Origin: Acidobacteria bacterium UBA2990 | GTDB taxonomy: Bacteria; Acidobacteriota; Vicinamibacteria; Vicinamibacterales; UBA8438 | DNA length: 27,898 nucleotides | NCBI GenBank assembly: GCA_002347025.1 | Contig: DEAE01000028.1 | Location: forward strand, 1-27,898 | Reading direction: 5' to 3' | Shown: one piece after another, positions 7,329-14,696 of the stretch | How the letters are laid out: each line of letters opens with the position of its first letter | Numbering within the stretch: position 1 is the stretch's first letter | Translations under genes and position numbers: made by a program | Notes under the pieces: generated by a model | Databases searched by the model: none | Told to the model about the DNA's origin: nothing | What the model saw: only the letters and a program-made list of their open reading frames with translations

Positions 7329-8306
7329 TCAGTAAACTATCCGATGGCACAAAGTTGAGCCAGACCCCTGGCTCAACTTCCCCATAAGAACAGGTAACTC
7401 CTCAAATCGACTCTCTCCGGTGATCAAACTATCCAGCTGTGGTTCTTGTAGCAAATTCAAGGCCAATGCCAAACGTTTAGCGCGTGTCCAGCGAGGTGTT
7501 CGATGACTGGGCAACTGCCCGACTTGGCTACTCTTGAGTATCAGGCGGCGCGCATGAAACTCCTCGCCTAGTGGGAGTTCTACGATGCCGTCACCATACC
7601 AGCTGGCTTCGACAATCGTTGCCTCCATCCCAGCAACCTTCAAGGCCCCAACCAAACCCTCTGGCTGACCGCTAGCATGGATAACCAGGTCCGCACGCAC
7701 ATGAGGTTGAACCTCAGTACAAAAATTCAGACCCAGAACCGAAGCTACCGATTCCCGGCTGGAGTTCACATCCACGAGGGTCACCTCAACCCCGGGGACC
7801 TGTGCGCAAAGCCATCCGGCCAGCAACCCTACAACCCCTCCCCCAATTACGACGATCCGATCTCCGACACCAGGACAAGCATCCCAGACCACATTTACGG
7901 CTGTCTCCATATTCGCAGCCAGCACTGCCCGCTCCGGAGGAAGGCCTTCCGGAAGCACTATCACCGCATTAGAGCTGACAACATATTGACTTTGATGGGG
8001 GTAGAGACAAAATATCACCCGCCCAACAAATTCGGCAGGACCATCGACAACCTCGCCGACATTGCTGTAGCCATATTTCACTGGGCCTGGAAAATTCCCC
8101 TCCTGAAAAGGAGCACGCATAGACTCGTACTGAGAGCGTGGCACCTTCCCCTTGAAAACCAGAGACTCGGTTCCCCGGCTGACTCCAGAATAAATTGTTC
8201 TGACCAAGAGTTCATCATCCAACCTAGGTGACAACCCTGCCTTAACGATCTCACCGTTTTGGGGAGATATAACCCAGAACTGACTAGTAGTGATAGGCTC
8301 GGCCAT
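7329..8306 (-). CDS. MDR-superfamily dehydrogenase lacking catalytic zinc ligands
   Basis: This 325-residue protein has an MDR (alcohol-dehydrogenase-like) fold with a Rossmann motif VVIGGGVVGLLAGWL at residues 152-166 and an acidic D178 (TLVDVN), which suggests preference for NAD. The position of the zinc-binding Cys in classical alcohol dehydrogenases reads SGVSRGTES, with Ser, and no structural four-cysteine loop is present. The SRGTE, MRAPFQEG and LAANMETAVN segments recall BchC-like dehydrogenases, from memory and without alignment. It probably oxidises or reduces an alcohol or carbonyl on an intermediate of this cluster. The gene lies 140 bases upstream of the PTPS-like gene on the same strand and diverges from the CDP-alcohol phosphatidyltransferase, whose ATG is 19 bases away. 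Confidence 0.82.
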   Translation of the reverse strand: MAEPITTSQFWVISPQNGEIVKAGLSPRLDDELLVRTIYSGVSRGTESLVFKGKVPRSQYESMRAPFQEGNFPGPVKYGYSNVGEVVDGPAEFVGRVIFCLYPHQSQYVVSSNAVIVLPEGLPPERAVLAANMETAVNVVWDACPGVGDRIVVIGGGVVGLLAGWLCAQVPGVEVTLVDVNSSRESVASVLGLNFCTEVQPHVRADLVIHASGQPEGLVGALKVAGMEATIVEASWYGDGIVELPLGEEFHARRLILKSSQVGQLPSHRTPRWTRAKRLALALNLLQEPQLDSLITGESRFEELPVLMGKLSQGSGSTLCHRIVY

Positions 8307-8324
8307 ACAGCCAAACGATACTTC

Positions 8325-9068
8325 ATGACCATGACTCCAAACCAGTCATCGCCACGGTATTCCAAAAGTCGACGGCACCGAGCACTCGCTGAACTGGCGG
8401 TCGGCCTAGTTCCCTTAGCGCTAGTAACCACTGGCATTACTCGTTGGTTCGGACTACCCAATAGTTATGTTCTGTTAGCTTTTCTGAGCTATCTGGTCAT
8501 AGCAGGTCTAGTCATCAGCTGGCTACCCTCTCAAGACTGGCCTGGATTAGGCGCAGGCAACCGAGTCACTGCCGGCCGTGGCACTCTTGTCGCCTCCTTG
8601 GCAGCACTTATACCCTACCCGCAAATTCTGTTCGATGAAGGTTACTGGTGGATTATAGGCTTGGCAACAGTCGCCCTGTGCCTTGACGGCCTAGACGGGT
8701 TACTTGCCAGAAAAACAGGCACAACGACCGCTTTCGGTGCCCGCTTCGACATGGAACTCGACTCTTTTCTGATGCTGGTTCTTGCGACACTCGTATGGCA
8801 AAGCGGCCGTGTTGAACCATGGATCCTGGCAATGGGTCTCCCTCGGTATGGCTTCGTTGCCGCTGGATGGCTTTGGCATTGGCTCAGAGCCCCATTACCG
8901 CCTCGACTAAGACGGAAGACCGGATGCGTCGCTCAAGGAGTCGCACTACTTGTTTGTCTCGGGCCGGTCATACCCCCATTTGTGGCATCCACCTGGGCAG
9001 CTGCCACGCTCTGCTTCCTGCTAGCCTCCTTCGCAGTAGATATCGTTTGGCTGTTTCGAAGACGATAA
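8325..9068 (+). CDS. CDP-alcohol phosphatidyltransferase family membrane enzyme
   Basis: The protein (247 residues from the ATG at 8325) holds the full family signature D-x2-DG-x2-AR-x8-G-x3-D-x3-D. D121, D124, G125, A128, R129, G138, D142 and D146 are all present and bind the metal and CDP-alcohol. About six hydrophobic segments surround it. The frame stays open to a TTG at 8259, but that would overlap the divergent dehydrogenase gene, so the ATG is preferred. The enzyme should join an alcohol to a phosphatidyl or similar group with release of CMP. The alcohol could be a housekeeping substrate such as glycerol phosphate or inositol phosphate, or a product of this cluster. It converges on the next gene with 24 bases between, which marks the end of the biosynthetic group. 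Confidence 0.88.
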   Translation: MTMTPNQSSPRYSKSRRHRALAELAVGLVPLALVTTGITRWFGLPNSYVLLAFLSYLVIAGLVISWLPSQDWPGLGAGNRVTAGRGTLVASLAALIPYPQILFDEGYWWIIGLATVALCLDGLDGLLARKTGTTTAFGARFDMELDSFLMLVLATLVWQSGRVEPWILAMGLPRYGFVAAGWLWHWLRAPLPPRLRRKTGCVAQGVALLVCLGPVIPPFVASTWAAATLCFLLASFAVDIVWLFRRR

Positions 9069-9092
9069 CAATCTGAGGCAACTCACTCGAGT

Positions 9093-9785
9093 TTAGGGGT
9101 CGTCTTGGCGAGCCCAGCGAAGGGTACCAAAGTTCACAAATGGTTCCCCATCGTGAGATATACGCATCCGCACCTCGAAGAAATACGGAGACACAATAAA
9201 GGTCCGACCAGTTAGCCTGACCGTCTGGCCTAAACGACGGATTGACGCAGCCTGCCAATGGTGTGAAAAATATCCGCCCGGGTCTCCACCCACCCGCCCG
9301 TACTTCAGCAACTCAAAACCTCTGCTGTCATTTTCGGTGCGAACCAAGTAATTCAGTCTGCGATCGTAGACCATCCGTGATTCGACCGTAAATTCACCAG
9401 CTACTTCGTTGGCCTCTATACGGCTGTCATACGTGCAACCATCGACATGAGTTACCGTCTCAACCCCCAAAATTTCATTCGACTCGCCAAAAGCGGAATC
9501 AGGCAACACGCCCTCGACCTCCCAAGTGCCAATGAAATAATGAGGATCAAAGGGAGCGGAATCATCTCCTTCACCGTCACCTTCGAGACCCTGAGTGGGA
9601 CGACGTAGAGCATTCAAACCGGCAATCAAATCAAGTTCTTCTCTGGTGAGACACTGGCCATCTACCAAGGTCTCTCCAGGCTGGAGCTTCACTATTGGTT
9701 CAGCCTCAATCTCAGCTGGGGTTTGCCCAGCAGCTAGCGAACCAATAAGCAACAGCAACGCTGCACCTTCCACCGACCTAATCAT
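9093..9785 (-). CDS. Exported protein of unknown function with a lipocalin-like segment
   Basis: From the ATG at 9785 (AAAGG a few bases upstream) the protein has 230 residues and starts with a clear signal peptide (hydrophobic residues 7-19, cleavage near AAGQ). An earlier ATG at 9827 would add 14 residues and overlap the upstream gene. After an acidic linker, a region starting FIGTWEVEG near residue 85 continues as alternating beta-strand-like segments to the end (TVESRMVYD, VRLTGRTFIVSP, NFGTLRWAR). FIGTW followed by beta strands is typical of small lipocalin or DUF1579-type barrels, but I cannot assign a family. It is the last gene of the minus-strand run and follows the preceding small exported protein by 13 bases, so the two are probably co-translated. 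Confidence 0.72.
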   Translation of the reverse strand: MIRSVEGAALLLLIGSLAAGQTPAEIEAEPIVKLQPGETLVDGQCLTREELDLIAGLNALRRPTQGLEGDGEGDDSAPFDPHYFIGTWEVEGVLPDSAFGESNEILGVETVTHVDGCTYDSRIEANEVAGEFTVESRMVYDRRLNYLVRTENDSRGFELLKYGRVGGDPGGYFSHHWQAASIRRLGQTVRLTGRTFIVSPYFFEVRMRISHDGEPFVNFGTLRWARQDDP

Positions 9786-9798
9786 TGACCTTTCTCTT

Positions 9799-10275
9799 CT
9801 AGCCGCAAGTATCTGAAAGACCCACAACCGCCATCAGATTGATCAGGCGAACCTCGTCACCCTCAATGAGTAAACCTTTCACCACAACTGTCCGCCCTGG
9901 ACGCAACTCGCCAGTAGCATTGGCCTGTTCTGGCGTCGTAAACAACTCCCGCTGGGCGCTCGCCAACAAACCCTCAACATCCAAGAAATCAGCTACGCCA
10001 ATAAGCTGAAATCTTTGCGAACCCAGTACCATCTCATCCGCAATGTCGCTGATCTCAGATTCATTGAACAGGCCAGGTCGAGCCTCGGATGGCTCAACGG
10101 CGCTCGATAGCCACCAAGTTGGCTCTGGCCCAATCCGCTCGACACAACCAACAGACTGAACCAGTTGCACCTGGGGCTCCGTCCGGGGCCTTTGCGCTCC
10201 TGCTCCGGAGGTTTCCAACGCCCCCCATATGGTAGCCAGCCAAACAAGCAGTAGAACAGCCAGGGCCTTATTCAT
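9799..10275 (-). CDS. Small exported protein, probable OB-like beta-barrel
   Basis: Starting at the ATG at 10275, which has GGAAAG upstream, the protein has 158 residues with a signal peptide (residues 4-20, cleavage near GAGAQ). The frame is open to 10374, but those extra codons look like leader sequence. The mature part has a pattern I associate with short secreted Acidobacteriota proteins: a single GC (VGCVERIG), a WWLSSAVEP turn, then FQLIGVADFL and a TVVVKGLLI strand near the end. This resembles an OB-fold or SH3-like barrel, without database support. A second Cys lies three residues before the C-terminus region's end (DTCG) and could pair with the first. The role is unknown. It lies downstream of the cytochrome-monooxygenase fusion and 13 bases upstream of another exported protein. 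Confidence 0.68.
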   Translation of the reverse strand: MNKALAVLLLVWLATIWGALETSGAGAQRPRTEPQVQLVQSVGCVERIGPEPTWWLSSAVEPSEARPGLFNESEISDIADEMVLGSQRFQLIGVADFLDVEGLLASAQRELFTTPEQANATGELRPGRTVVVKGLLIEGDEVRLINLMAVVGLSDTCG

Positions 10276-10381
10276 TACTTGGGCTTTCCACTTAGTCAGG
10301 GTTCCCCTTAACCCACCACACTGGAACAGCTGGACCGAAAGGTTCCCTTGCAGGGTCTTTGTCAACCAAATCAAATAATCG

Positions 10382-11869
10382 CTAATCTTCGGTGCTCCCC
10401 TTCGGGCTCTCCTCAGACAAGATATAACGCACGTTGGTCAAATACATATCGTCCCAACTCTGCTCAGACCAGTAGACTTCCTTGTGGGGCGCTGGGTTTC
10501 GCCTGTTGCTGCGCGAATTGTCATAGCGAGCGATCGACTTCACTGTACTGCCTGCTGGCACCTGAATCGGCTCAGCCAGCTGATACTCAAACTGCCAGTC
10601 AAAGTCGTAGTTCGGGACTCGAAGCAACACCTCTTCCCGACCATCGGGATAGGTCAAAACCCAAGTAAAATCCTTACCCCTTACATGAGCATGGACGAAA
10701 AGCGACTGGATTACTGCGTCGTTTTGGAAGGCCCCAATGCCAGTAACCGTCCAATTGGCGTCGTTTGGACCAATAGGGGCCAGCAATGGGTTCAAGCCCT
10801 GGCCCGCTTGACGAGACCGAGAGGCTACACGCAGTTCCTCGCGAGACAGTGGTGGCGGAGCGACAAGCTGCCTACCTTGCGACGTGTGTTCCCGAAGGCC
10901 CAGCGAGCGCTCCCTCTGGGTCTTTGATTCGTTCGATAACCAAGCACCGATAGAGGGCCTGGCAGTCTCCGGCTTACCTGTGGCCTGGTAATGCAGGTTC
11001 CAAATGATGTAGTCGAAAAGATCCCCGCGCACCTCACGAGCCTGCCCTGGCAAAGCCGTATCTGCACCCACACCCGGAATGTAGGGGCCAAACCCGGCTC
11101 GTTGGGCGGCCGCCTCAGCCCTTGCCTCCGGATCCAATTTTCGGCGGGGAGCCCTATTATCGTCCCTGGGTTCGCTCAGCAAATCCGGGTCGGCCTCAGG
11201 ATCAGGCACCGGAACATAATCCACCTCTGGCCCCCCGGGCCATGCTGGCCCGCTACCAAGAACCATCCCGGTCGGCATATTAACCAAACCGGTCGTTATG
11301 TGGTGCGTCGCAGCATAGTTTCCAGGACGTACCTGAGTCGCCGAAACCAACATCACATCATCAAACGGCAGTGGGGTATACAAGTTGAAGTTGGGAGTCT
11401 CACCATCAGCTTCAAGGTGCCAAGTAATCGGGAACTCTATGACATAGTCCGGATCTTCACCCGAGGGATGGCTCCACCCAGCCTCGGAAAAACTCACTGC
11501 TTTAGGAGCTGGCCCGTCACCCTCTGGAGCACCCGCATCCACCCAAGCCACAATTGTGGAGATGTCCTTGTCGCTCAGACTAATGTCGTTGCCGAAAGAG
11601 CCAAATCTAGGGTCTGCAAACCAGGGCGGCATCTCTCTGGCAGCCACCTTCCGTTTGATTGCCCTGGCCCACGGGCGGGTGTCCTTATAGGACAACAACG
11701 CCATCGGGGCAACCTGGTTAGGTCTATGGCAACTCGCACAATTTTCGAGCAAGATCGCTCCAACATGCTGATTGTAGGTAGGAGCATCTTCCGCTAACGC
11801 CGGCTGAACACCTCCAAGTGCCGATGTAAGAACCACTGCCACCGCCGTCATTATCGCTAATCGCATCAT
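10382..11869 (-). CDS. Exported cytochrome c fused to a PHM-like copper type II monooxygenase domain
   Basis: This 495-residue protein has a signal peptide (residues 1-26), then a cytochrome c domain with haem motif C44-x-x-C47-H48 and probable axial M80 (REMPPW). Residues 140-486 fit the two-domain copper type II, ascorbate-dependent monooxygenase fold of peptidylglycine alpha-hydroxylating monooxygenase. H189-H190 and H293 (NLHYQ) match the first copper site, and H393-x-H395 (FVHAH) and M475 (WDDMY) match the second. All six expected copper ligands are visible. Family members hydroxylate C-H bonds with O2; here the haem domain could supply electrons in place of ascorbate. An Arg/Ala-rich insertion lies at 226-275. 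It is separated from the DUF6152-like gene upstream by 138 bases. Confidence 0.82.
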   Translation of the reverse strand: MMRLAIMTAVAVVLTSALGGVQPALAEDAPTYNQHVGAILLENCASCHRPNQVAPMALLSYKDTRPWARAIKRKVAAREMPPWFADPRFGSFGNDISLSDKDISTIVAWVDAGAPEGDGPAPKAVSFSEAGWSHPSGEDPDYVIEFPITWHLEADGETPNFNLYTPLPFDDVMLVSATQVRPGNYAATHHITTGLVNMPTGMVLGSGPAWPGGPEVDYVPVPDPEADPDLLSEPRDDNRAPRRKLDPEARAEAAAQRAGFGPYIPGVGADTALPGQAREVRGDLFDYIIWNLHYQATGKPETARPSIGAWLSNESKTQRERSLGLREHTSQGRQLVAPPPLSREELRVASRSRQAGQGLNPLLAPIGPNDANWTVTGIGAFQNDAVIQSLFVHAHVRGKDFTWVLTYPDGREEVLLRVPNYDFDWQFEYQLAEPIQVPAGSTVKSIARYDNSRSNRRNPAPHKEVYWSEQSWDDMYLTNVRYILSEESPKGSTED

Positions 11870-12007
11870 TCAATCTCGCCCTGAGTCAGGCACTGTGGAC
11901 ACCACCACAGCTCTAGACCCGCTGAAATCTACATACACAATCTAGTAGCAGAGAAGACGTTGCCACCCCACAACCGAATCGATACAAGCTTGGCTCTACA
12001 AAAAAAC

Positions 12008-12418
12008 CTACCTCGCCGCGGGAACAGCAGGGGGCGCAGACCCACCCAAGAACAACCGCTCTCCATCGGCTAGCAGAAAGTTCCGCCCCACCCCTTTCGG
12101 AGTACCGTCCTTCGCATGGTAGCCCTCAATAGTAAGCTCGATCCCTATATCCAGAGTATTCTTGGTTACCCCGTTGCGAATGAGCTCGTTCGGGCTACCA
12201 CCTTCTATTTGCCAGGTCACCGTCGTCCCGTCGTCACCTTCAATGTCAATGTGGAACCAAGAATGAGGGTTGATCATTTCCCACTTGACGAGCTTCCCAG
12301 TTAAATTCAACGGCTTGTCAATATCGAATTCCGCCGAGAACGCATGGTGAGTTGAAACTGGAGTAACCATAAGCAGGACTCCAAAACCGATAAAAACACA
12401 GGCTATTTTCGTACGCAT
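12008..12418 (-). CDS. DUF6152-like small exported protein
   Basis: This 136-residue protein starts with a signal peptide (residues 1-23, ending STHHAF). HHAFSAEFD directly after it, together with INPHSWFHIDI and a central TWQIEGGSP, matches what I recall of the DUF6152 family, small secreted proteins of unknown function common in Acidobacteriota and some proteobacteria. Conserved His residues at the mature N-terminus (HH) and in NPH could bind a metal such as copper; that is speculation. A strong AGGAGG lies seven bases before the ATG. It is the third gene of a tight minus-strand operon, 23 bases after a paralogue of the two-cysteine family, which suggests that they work together outside the cytoplasm. 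Confidence 0.78.
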   Translation of the reverse strand: MRTKIACVFIGFGVLLMVTPVSTHHAFSAEFDIDKPLNLTGKLVKWEMINPHSWFHIDIEGDDGTTVTWQIEGGSPNELIRNGVTKNTLDIGIELTIEGYHAKDGTPKGVGRNFLLADGERLFLGGSAPPAVPAAR

Positions 12419-12441
12419 AGACTTTTCCTCCTGAATTTCAT

Positions 12442-13254
12442 TTACCTGTTCTCGCCGTCTGGCTGCTTGCGGAGATGCCCGTAAATAAGGTCTTCAACAA
12501 ACTCGACACACCTAAATTCCAGAACCCGAACATTTTCGTCCACCCGTCTATAGAGCGGCATACTCATCGTCCAAGGCCTGGTGAATATGCCTGGGTCTTC
12601 GATCGTTACCTCGTACGACAAGGTCTCCGGGCTTCGCGGGGTAATACGCTCCACCACGTGTAACTGGTCACTATGAAAGTTCCCCGACCGGTCAAACCAT
12701 GTCTGACCATTAAACCCAGTCGTATCGATCACTAATGTCTCACCATCCCAATGTCCGTTCGACCACCCCATCCAACTGTCAGCAGGGGCATCCACCTGAT
12801 CCTCCATGTAGACGGTCCTGACAGCCCCAGCAAATTCATGAAGAATCATAATGTGCTCTTGGCTTTGAATGATCTGAACAGGAAATGGCATATACATTCC
12901 GCGAGGCACACCAGGCAAGTAACACTTAATAGCCGGGTCTCGCTCGAGCCGATTGGTCCGGTTTTCATTTCTTTGGGCCAATGCCTCAGGACGATAGGGA
13001 ATGGCACCGCCACCAACCACACCGAGGCCTCCAGGGACTGCCGACAACGCGCCTAACTCGCGTACAACGCTCGGCCCGGCACTGTGCGGCTCAACGTCCC
13101 AATGTGCTGACCCGATAGTCTGCCAGATACCATTCAAATCAGGATTCCCGTCAGGGGCTCGCGGCGCCAGATAATCTCCGGTCTGTGCAAAGGCCGCCGC
13201 CGTGGCCATTACGCTCGCAGTCACGAAGTTGATCAAGAAAACCCGAGTGCGCAT
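12442..13254 (-). CDS. Exported protein of the two-cysteine PDLxGxW family, short divergent form
   Basis: The ATG at 13254, with GGAGG seven bases upstream, gives 270 residues and a signal peptide (MRTRVFLINF to AAAFAQ). The frame extends upstream to 13473, but only across the preceding gene. The mature protein has the family features RAPDGNPDLNGIWQ, a central C (IKCYLPGVPRGMYMPF), NGHWDGETLVIDTTGF, VVERIT and YEVTIEDPG. Instead of the ACHEGNYG end of its paralogues it has FRCVEFVEDL, which keeps one Cys at that place but loses the His-Glu-Gly. The HDxR motif of the paralogues is also absent (FAGAVRTVYME). It is therefore a distinct subfamily. It lies between a long-form paralogue (16 bases upstream) and the DUF6152-like gene (23 bases downstream). 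Function is unknown. Confidence 0.82.
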   Translation of the reverse strand: MRTRVFLINFVTASVMATAAAFAQTGDYLAPRAPDGNPDLNGIWQTIGSAHWDVEPHSAGPSVVRELGALSAVPGGLGVVGGGAIPYRPEALAQRNENRTNRLERDPAIKCYLPGVPRGMYMPFPVQIIQSQEHIMILHEFAGAVRTVYMEDQVDAPADSWMGWSNGHWDGETLVIDTTGFNGQTWFDRSGNFHSDQLHVVERITPRSPETLSYEVTIEDPGIFTRPWTMSMPLYRRVDENVRVLEFRCVEFVEDLIYGHLRKQPDGENR

Positions 13255-13270
13255 TGGATCCTCCACTTTC

Positions 13271-14281
13271 CTATTTGGGCTGTAGTGACGCTTCAGCTGC
13301 TTGCTGCTCCTCAAGACGCGCCCCAACAAGGGTGTTGTACAAACCGTAGTTTCCCTCGTGGCAGGCGAACTCAAACAGCGGGCCCCGTGTTTTCTGCATC
13401 GGCATCTCGGCCGACCACGGCTGGTCCCAAGTCCCCGGATCGTCCACCGTAAATTGGTATCTGATGACGTCATCAGCTACACGGGTGAAGCGCTCGGTCA
13501 CTCTCATCCGTTGTCCTGAACCCTGGAGAGGATTCTTTCCATTGAAGTTGGTGGTTTCAACCACTAAGGTTTCGCCATCCCACCGCCCCCGGGATAAACC
13601 AACCCATTGATTAAAGCTATCTGGCGGGTTGGAATGCCCTTCGAGCGGGATCACCCGAGCATCGTGGATCATCTCGGACAAGATCATCACCTGCCCTGGG
13701 CCCTGAACGATGTGGTAATTGGCGTTGTAGCCACTATTTAGCATTGGGGGGCCCACTCCGCGCATCATAATGCAGCGGTCATCGAGTTGGTTAGCCTCGG
13801 CCGAATCCCAGCGGCCGCCTAACAGAGCCTGCTCGGCTTCCCTAATTTCTGCCTGACGTCGACCCGAGGCATTCACCGGGGGAAGACGCCCATCAGGTGG
13901 ATCAACAATCAACGCAGTGCGAAGATTCTGGGCTCTCGCCGCCTGACTGCGATCCAGGCCGAACTGGGTGAAATCGTAGTGCACGTCAGGAATTGTGCCC
14001 GGTTCGGTCTGCGCACTTTCACGTACAGCAACTCGCCCTTCACGCGCAGCAAGTTCCTCTTCGGTATAGAACGCCGAAGTCACGCCCTCAGGTCTCTCTA
14101 ATGGGGTAAAAGTTTGGTTCGACCAGAATCCCTGCAGGTCAGGTTGACCGTCAGGGGTCCGAGGGACCCTATAGGATTGGTTTGAGGAAGTCTCCTGGCC
14201 GGCACTCCAAGACGGTGAAGCGAGCCCCACCAAAACCACAAAGGCAAACCAGCGAAAACAGATGCGAGGCCGAAGACGCAT
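13271..14281 (-). CDS. Exported protein of the two-cysteine PDLxGxW...CHEGNYG family
   Basis: This 336-residue protein has a signal peptide (residues 1-27), then TPDGQPDLQGFW (42-53), TPLERPEG (59-66), LIVDPPDGRLPP (124-135), C170 in DDRCIMMRGVGPPM, MIHDARVIPLE (204-214), LSRGRWDGETLVVETTNF (229-246), a beta-rich ERFTR/YQFTVDDPGTW block, and FACHEG (305-310, C307-H308). The same blocks recur in three other proteins of this window. AAGGAG lies seven bases before the ATG. I know of no biochemical function. Two conserved cysteines and a conserved His/Arg/Asp set suggest a disulphide-stabilised periplasmic enzyme or binding protein. It is the first gene of the minus-strand operon, with the control region in the spacer to the right. 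Confidence 0.83.
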   Translation of the reverse strand: MRLRPRICFRWFAFVVLVGLASPSWSAGQETSSNQSYRVPRTPDGQPDLQGFWSNQTFTPLERPEGVTSAFYTEEELAAREGRVAVRESAQTEPGTIPDVHYDFTQFGLDRSQAARAQNLRTALIVDPPDGRLPPVNASGRRQAEIREAEQALLGGRWDSAEANQLDDRCIMMRGVGPPMLNSGYNANYHIVQGPGQVMILSEMIHDARVIPLEGHSNPPDSFNQWVGLSRGRWDGETLVVETTNFNGKNPLQGSGQRMRVTERFTRVADDVIRYQFTVDDPGTWDQPWSAEMPMQKTRGPLFEFACHEGNYGLYNTLVGARLEEQQAAEASLQPK

Positions 14282-14471
14282 ATCAACGCTCCTTAACTAT
14301 CGTCCGTCCGTTGAGCATCTCAAAGGGACGATTCAAAAACGGCAGCCTGTAACTAGACAACTAGTGAGTCTTTATGTCAGTCACAAGTCACGGACATTAT
14401 CACTCAACCGAATCCTAGCCGCGACAGCAAAATTACTAACACCCAGCATAGAAATAGTAGCTGCCCTAGAT

Positions 14472-14486
14472 TCACCCTAAGGGTGA
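14472..14486. promoter_or_regulatory. Operator-like dyad TCACCC-TAA-GGGTGA
   Basis: A perfect six-base inverted repeat with a three-base centre lies near the middle of the divergent spacer, about 190 bases from the leftward gene and 210 bases from the rightward gene. The short spacing and central position fit a dimeric regulator site better than a terminator, since no T-run follows. No regulator gene is present nearby. Confidence 0.3.
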
Positions 14487-14683
14487 TGATGCTTGTCCAG
14501 AACAGACCTCTCCCAAAAACCAGCCCGCTTAGCTGGATAGCCGAAGCATGTTGCTTGAGCCCCGTAAAAATGTTTTCCAGCCTATTTCTGGCTGAATACA
14601 AGGGGAAAAAGAGCCATATCTCAAGCAGGTCCAACAAGCCGTCGTACCGAATAAAGACGCAGAAAGAAATATCTCGGTATAAT

Positions 14684-14689
14684 GGAGGG
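14684..14689 (+). promoter_or_regulatory. Ribosome-binding site that sets the carboxyltransferase start
   Basis: GGAGGG lies seven bases before the ATG at 14697. Another in-frame ATG at 14682 overlaps this site and has no site of its own, so 14697 is the better start. Confidence 0.7.
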
Positions 14690-14696
14690 TGCGACT

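Larger units (their letters stand above)
14282..14696. other. Divergent 415-base spacer with no supportable gene
   Basis: The spacer separates the minus-strand secreted-protein operon from the plus-strand decarboxylase operon and must hold promoters for both. No convincing coding frame is seen: open frames here lack ribosome-binding sites and family features. It contains the ribosome-binding site of the leftward gene (AAGGAG on the minus strand near 14290), a 15-base dyad at 14472-14486, and three consecutive small stem-loops at 14520-14536 (CCAGC/GCTGG), 14544-14556 (AAGCA/TGCTT) and 14578-14594 (CAGCC/GGCTG). The stem-loops lie 100-180 bases before the decarboxylase start and could be a structured leader, but they do not match any riboswitch I can recognise. 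Confidence 0.5.

Noticed and set aside
7677..8231. Open frame of 184 codons on the plus strand opposite the dehydrogenase gene
   Set aside because: It has no domain pattern, and the minus-strand frame has a clear Rossmann motif and family blocks.
10991..11797. Open frame of 268 codons on the plus strand opposite the cytochrome-monooxygenase gene
   Set aside because: It is a shadow of the gene on the other strand, whose haem and copper motifs are clear. The frame has no recognisable domain or ribosome-binding site.
14678..14683. Perfect TATAAT before the carboxyltransferase gene
   Set aside because: It lies only 13 bases before the ATG at 14697, so the transcript would start at or after the ribosome-binding site. 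No -35 is seen at the right distance.
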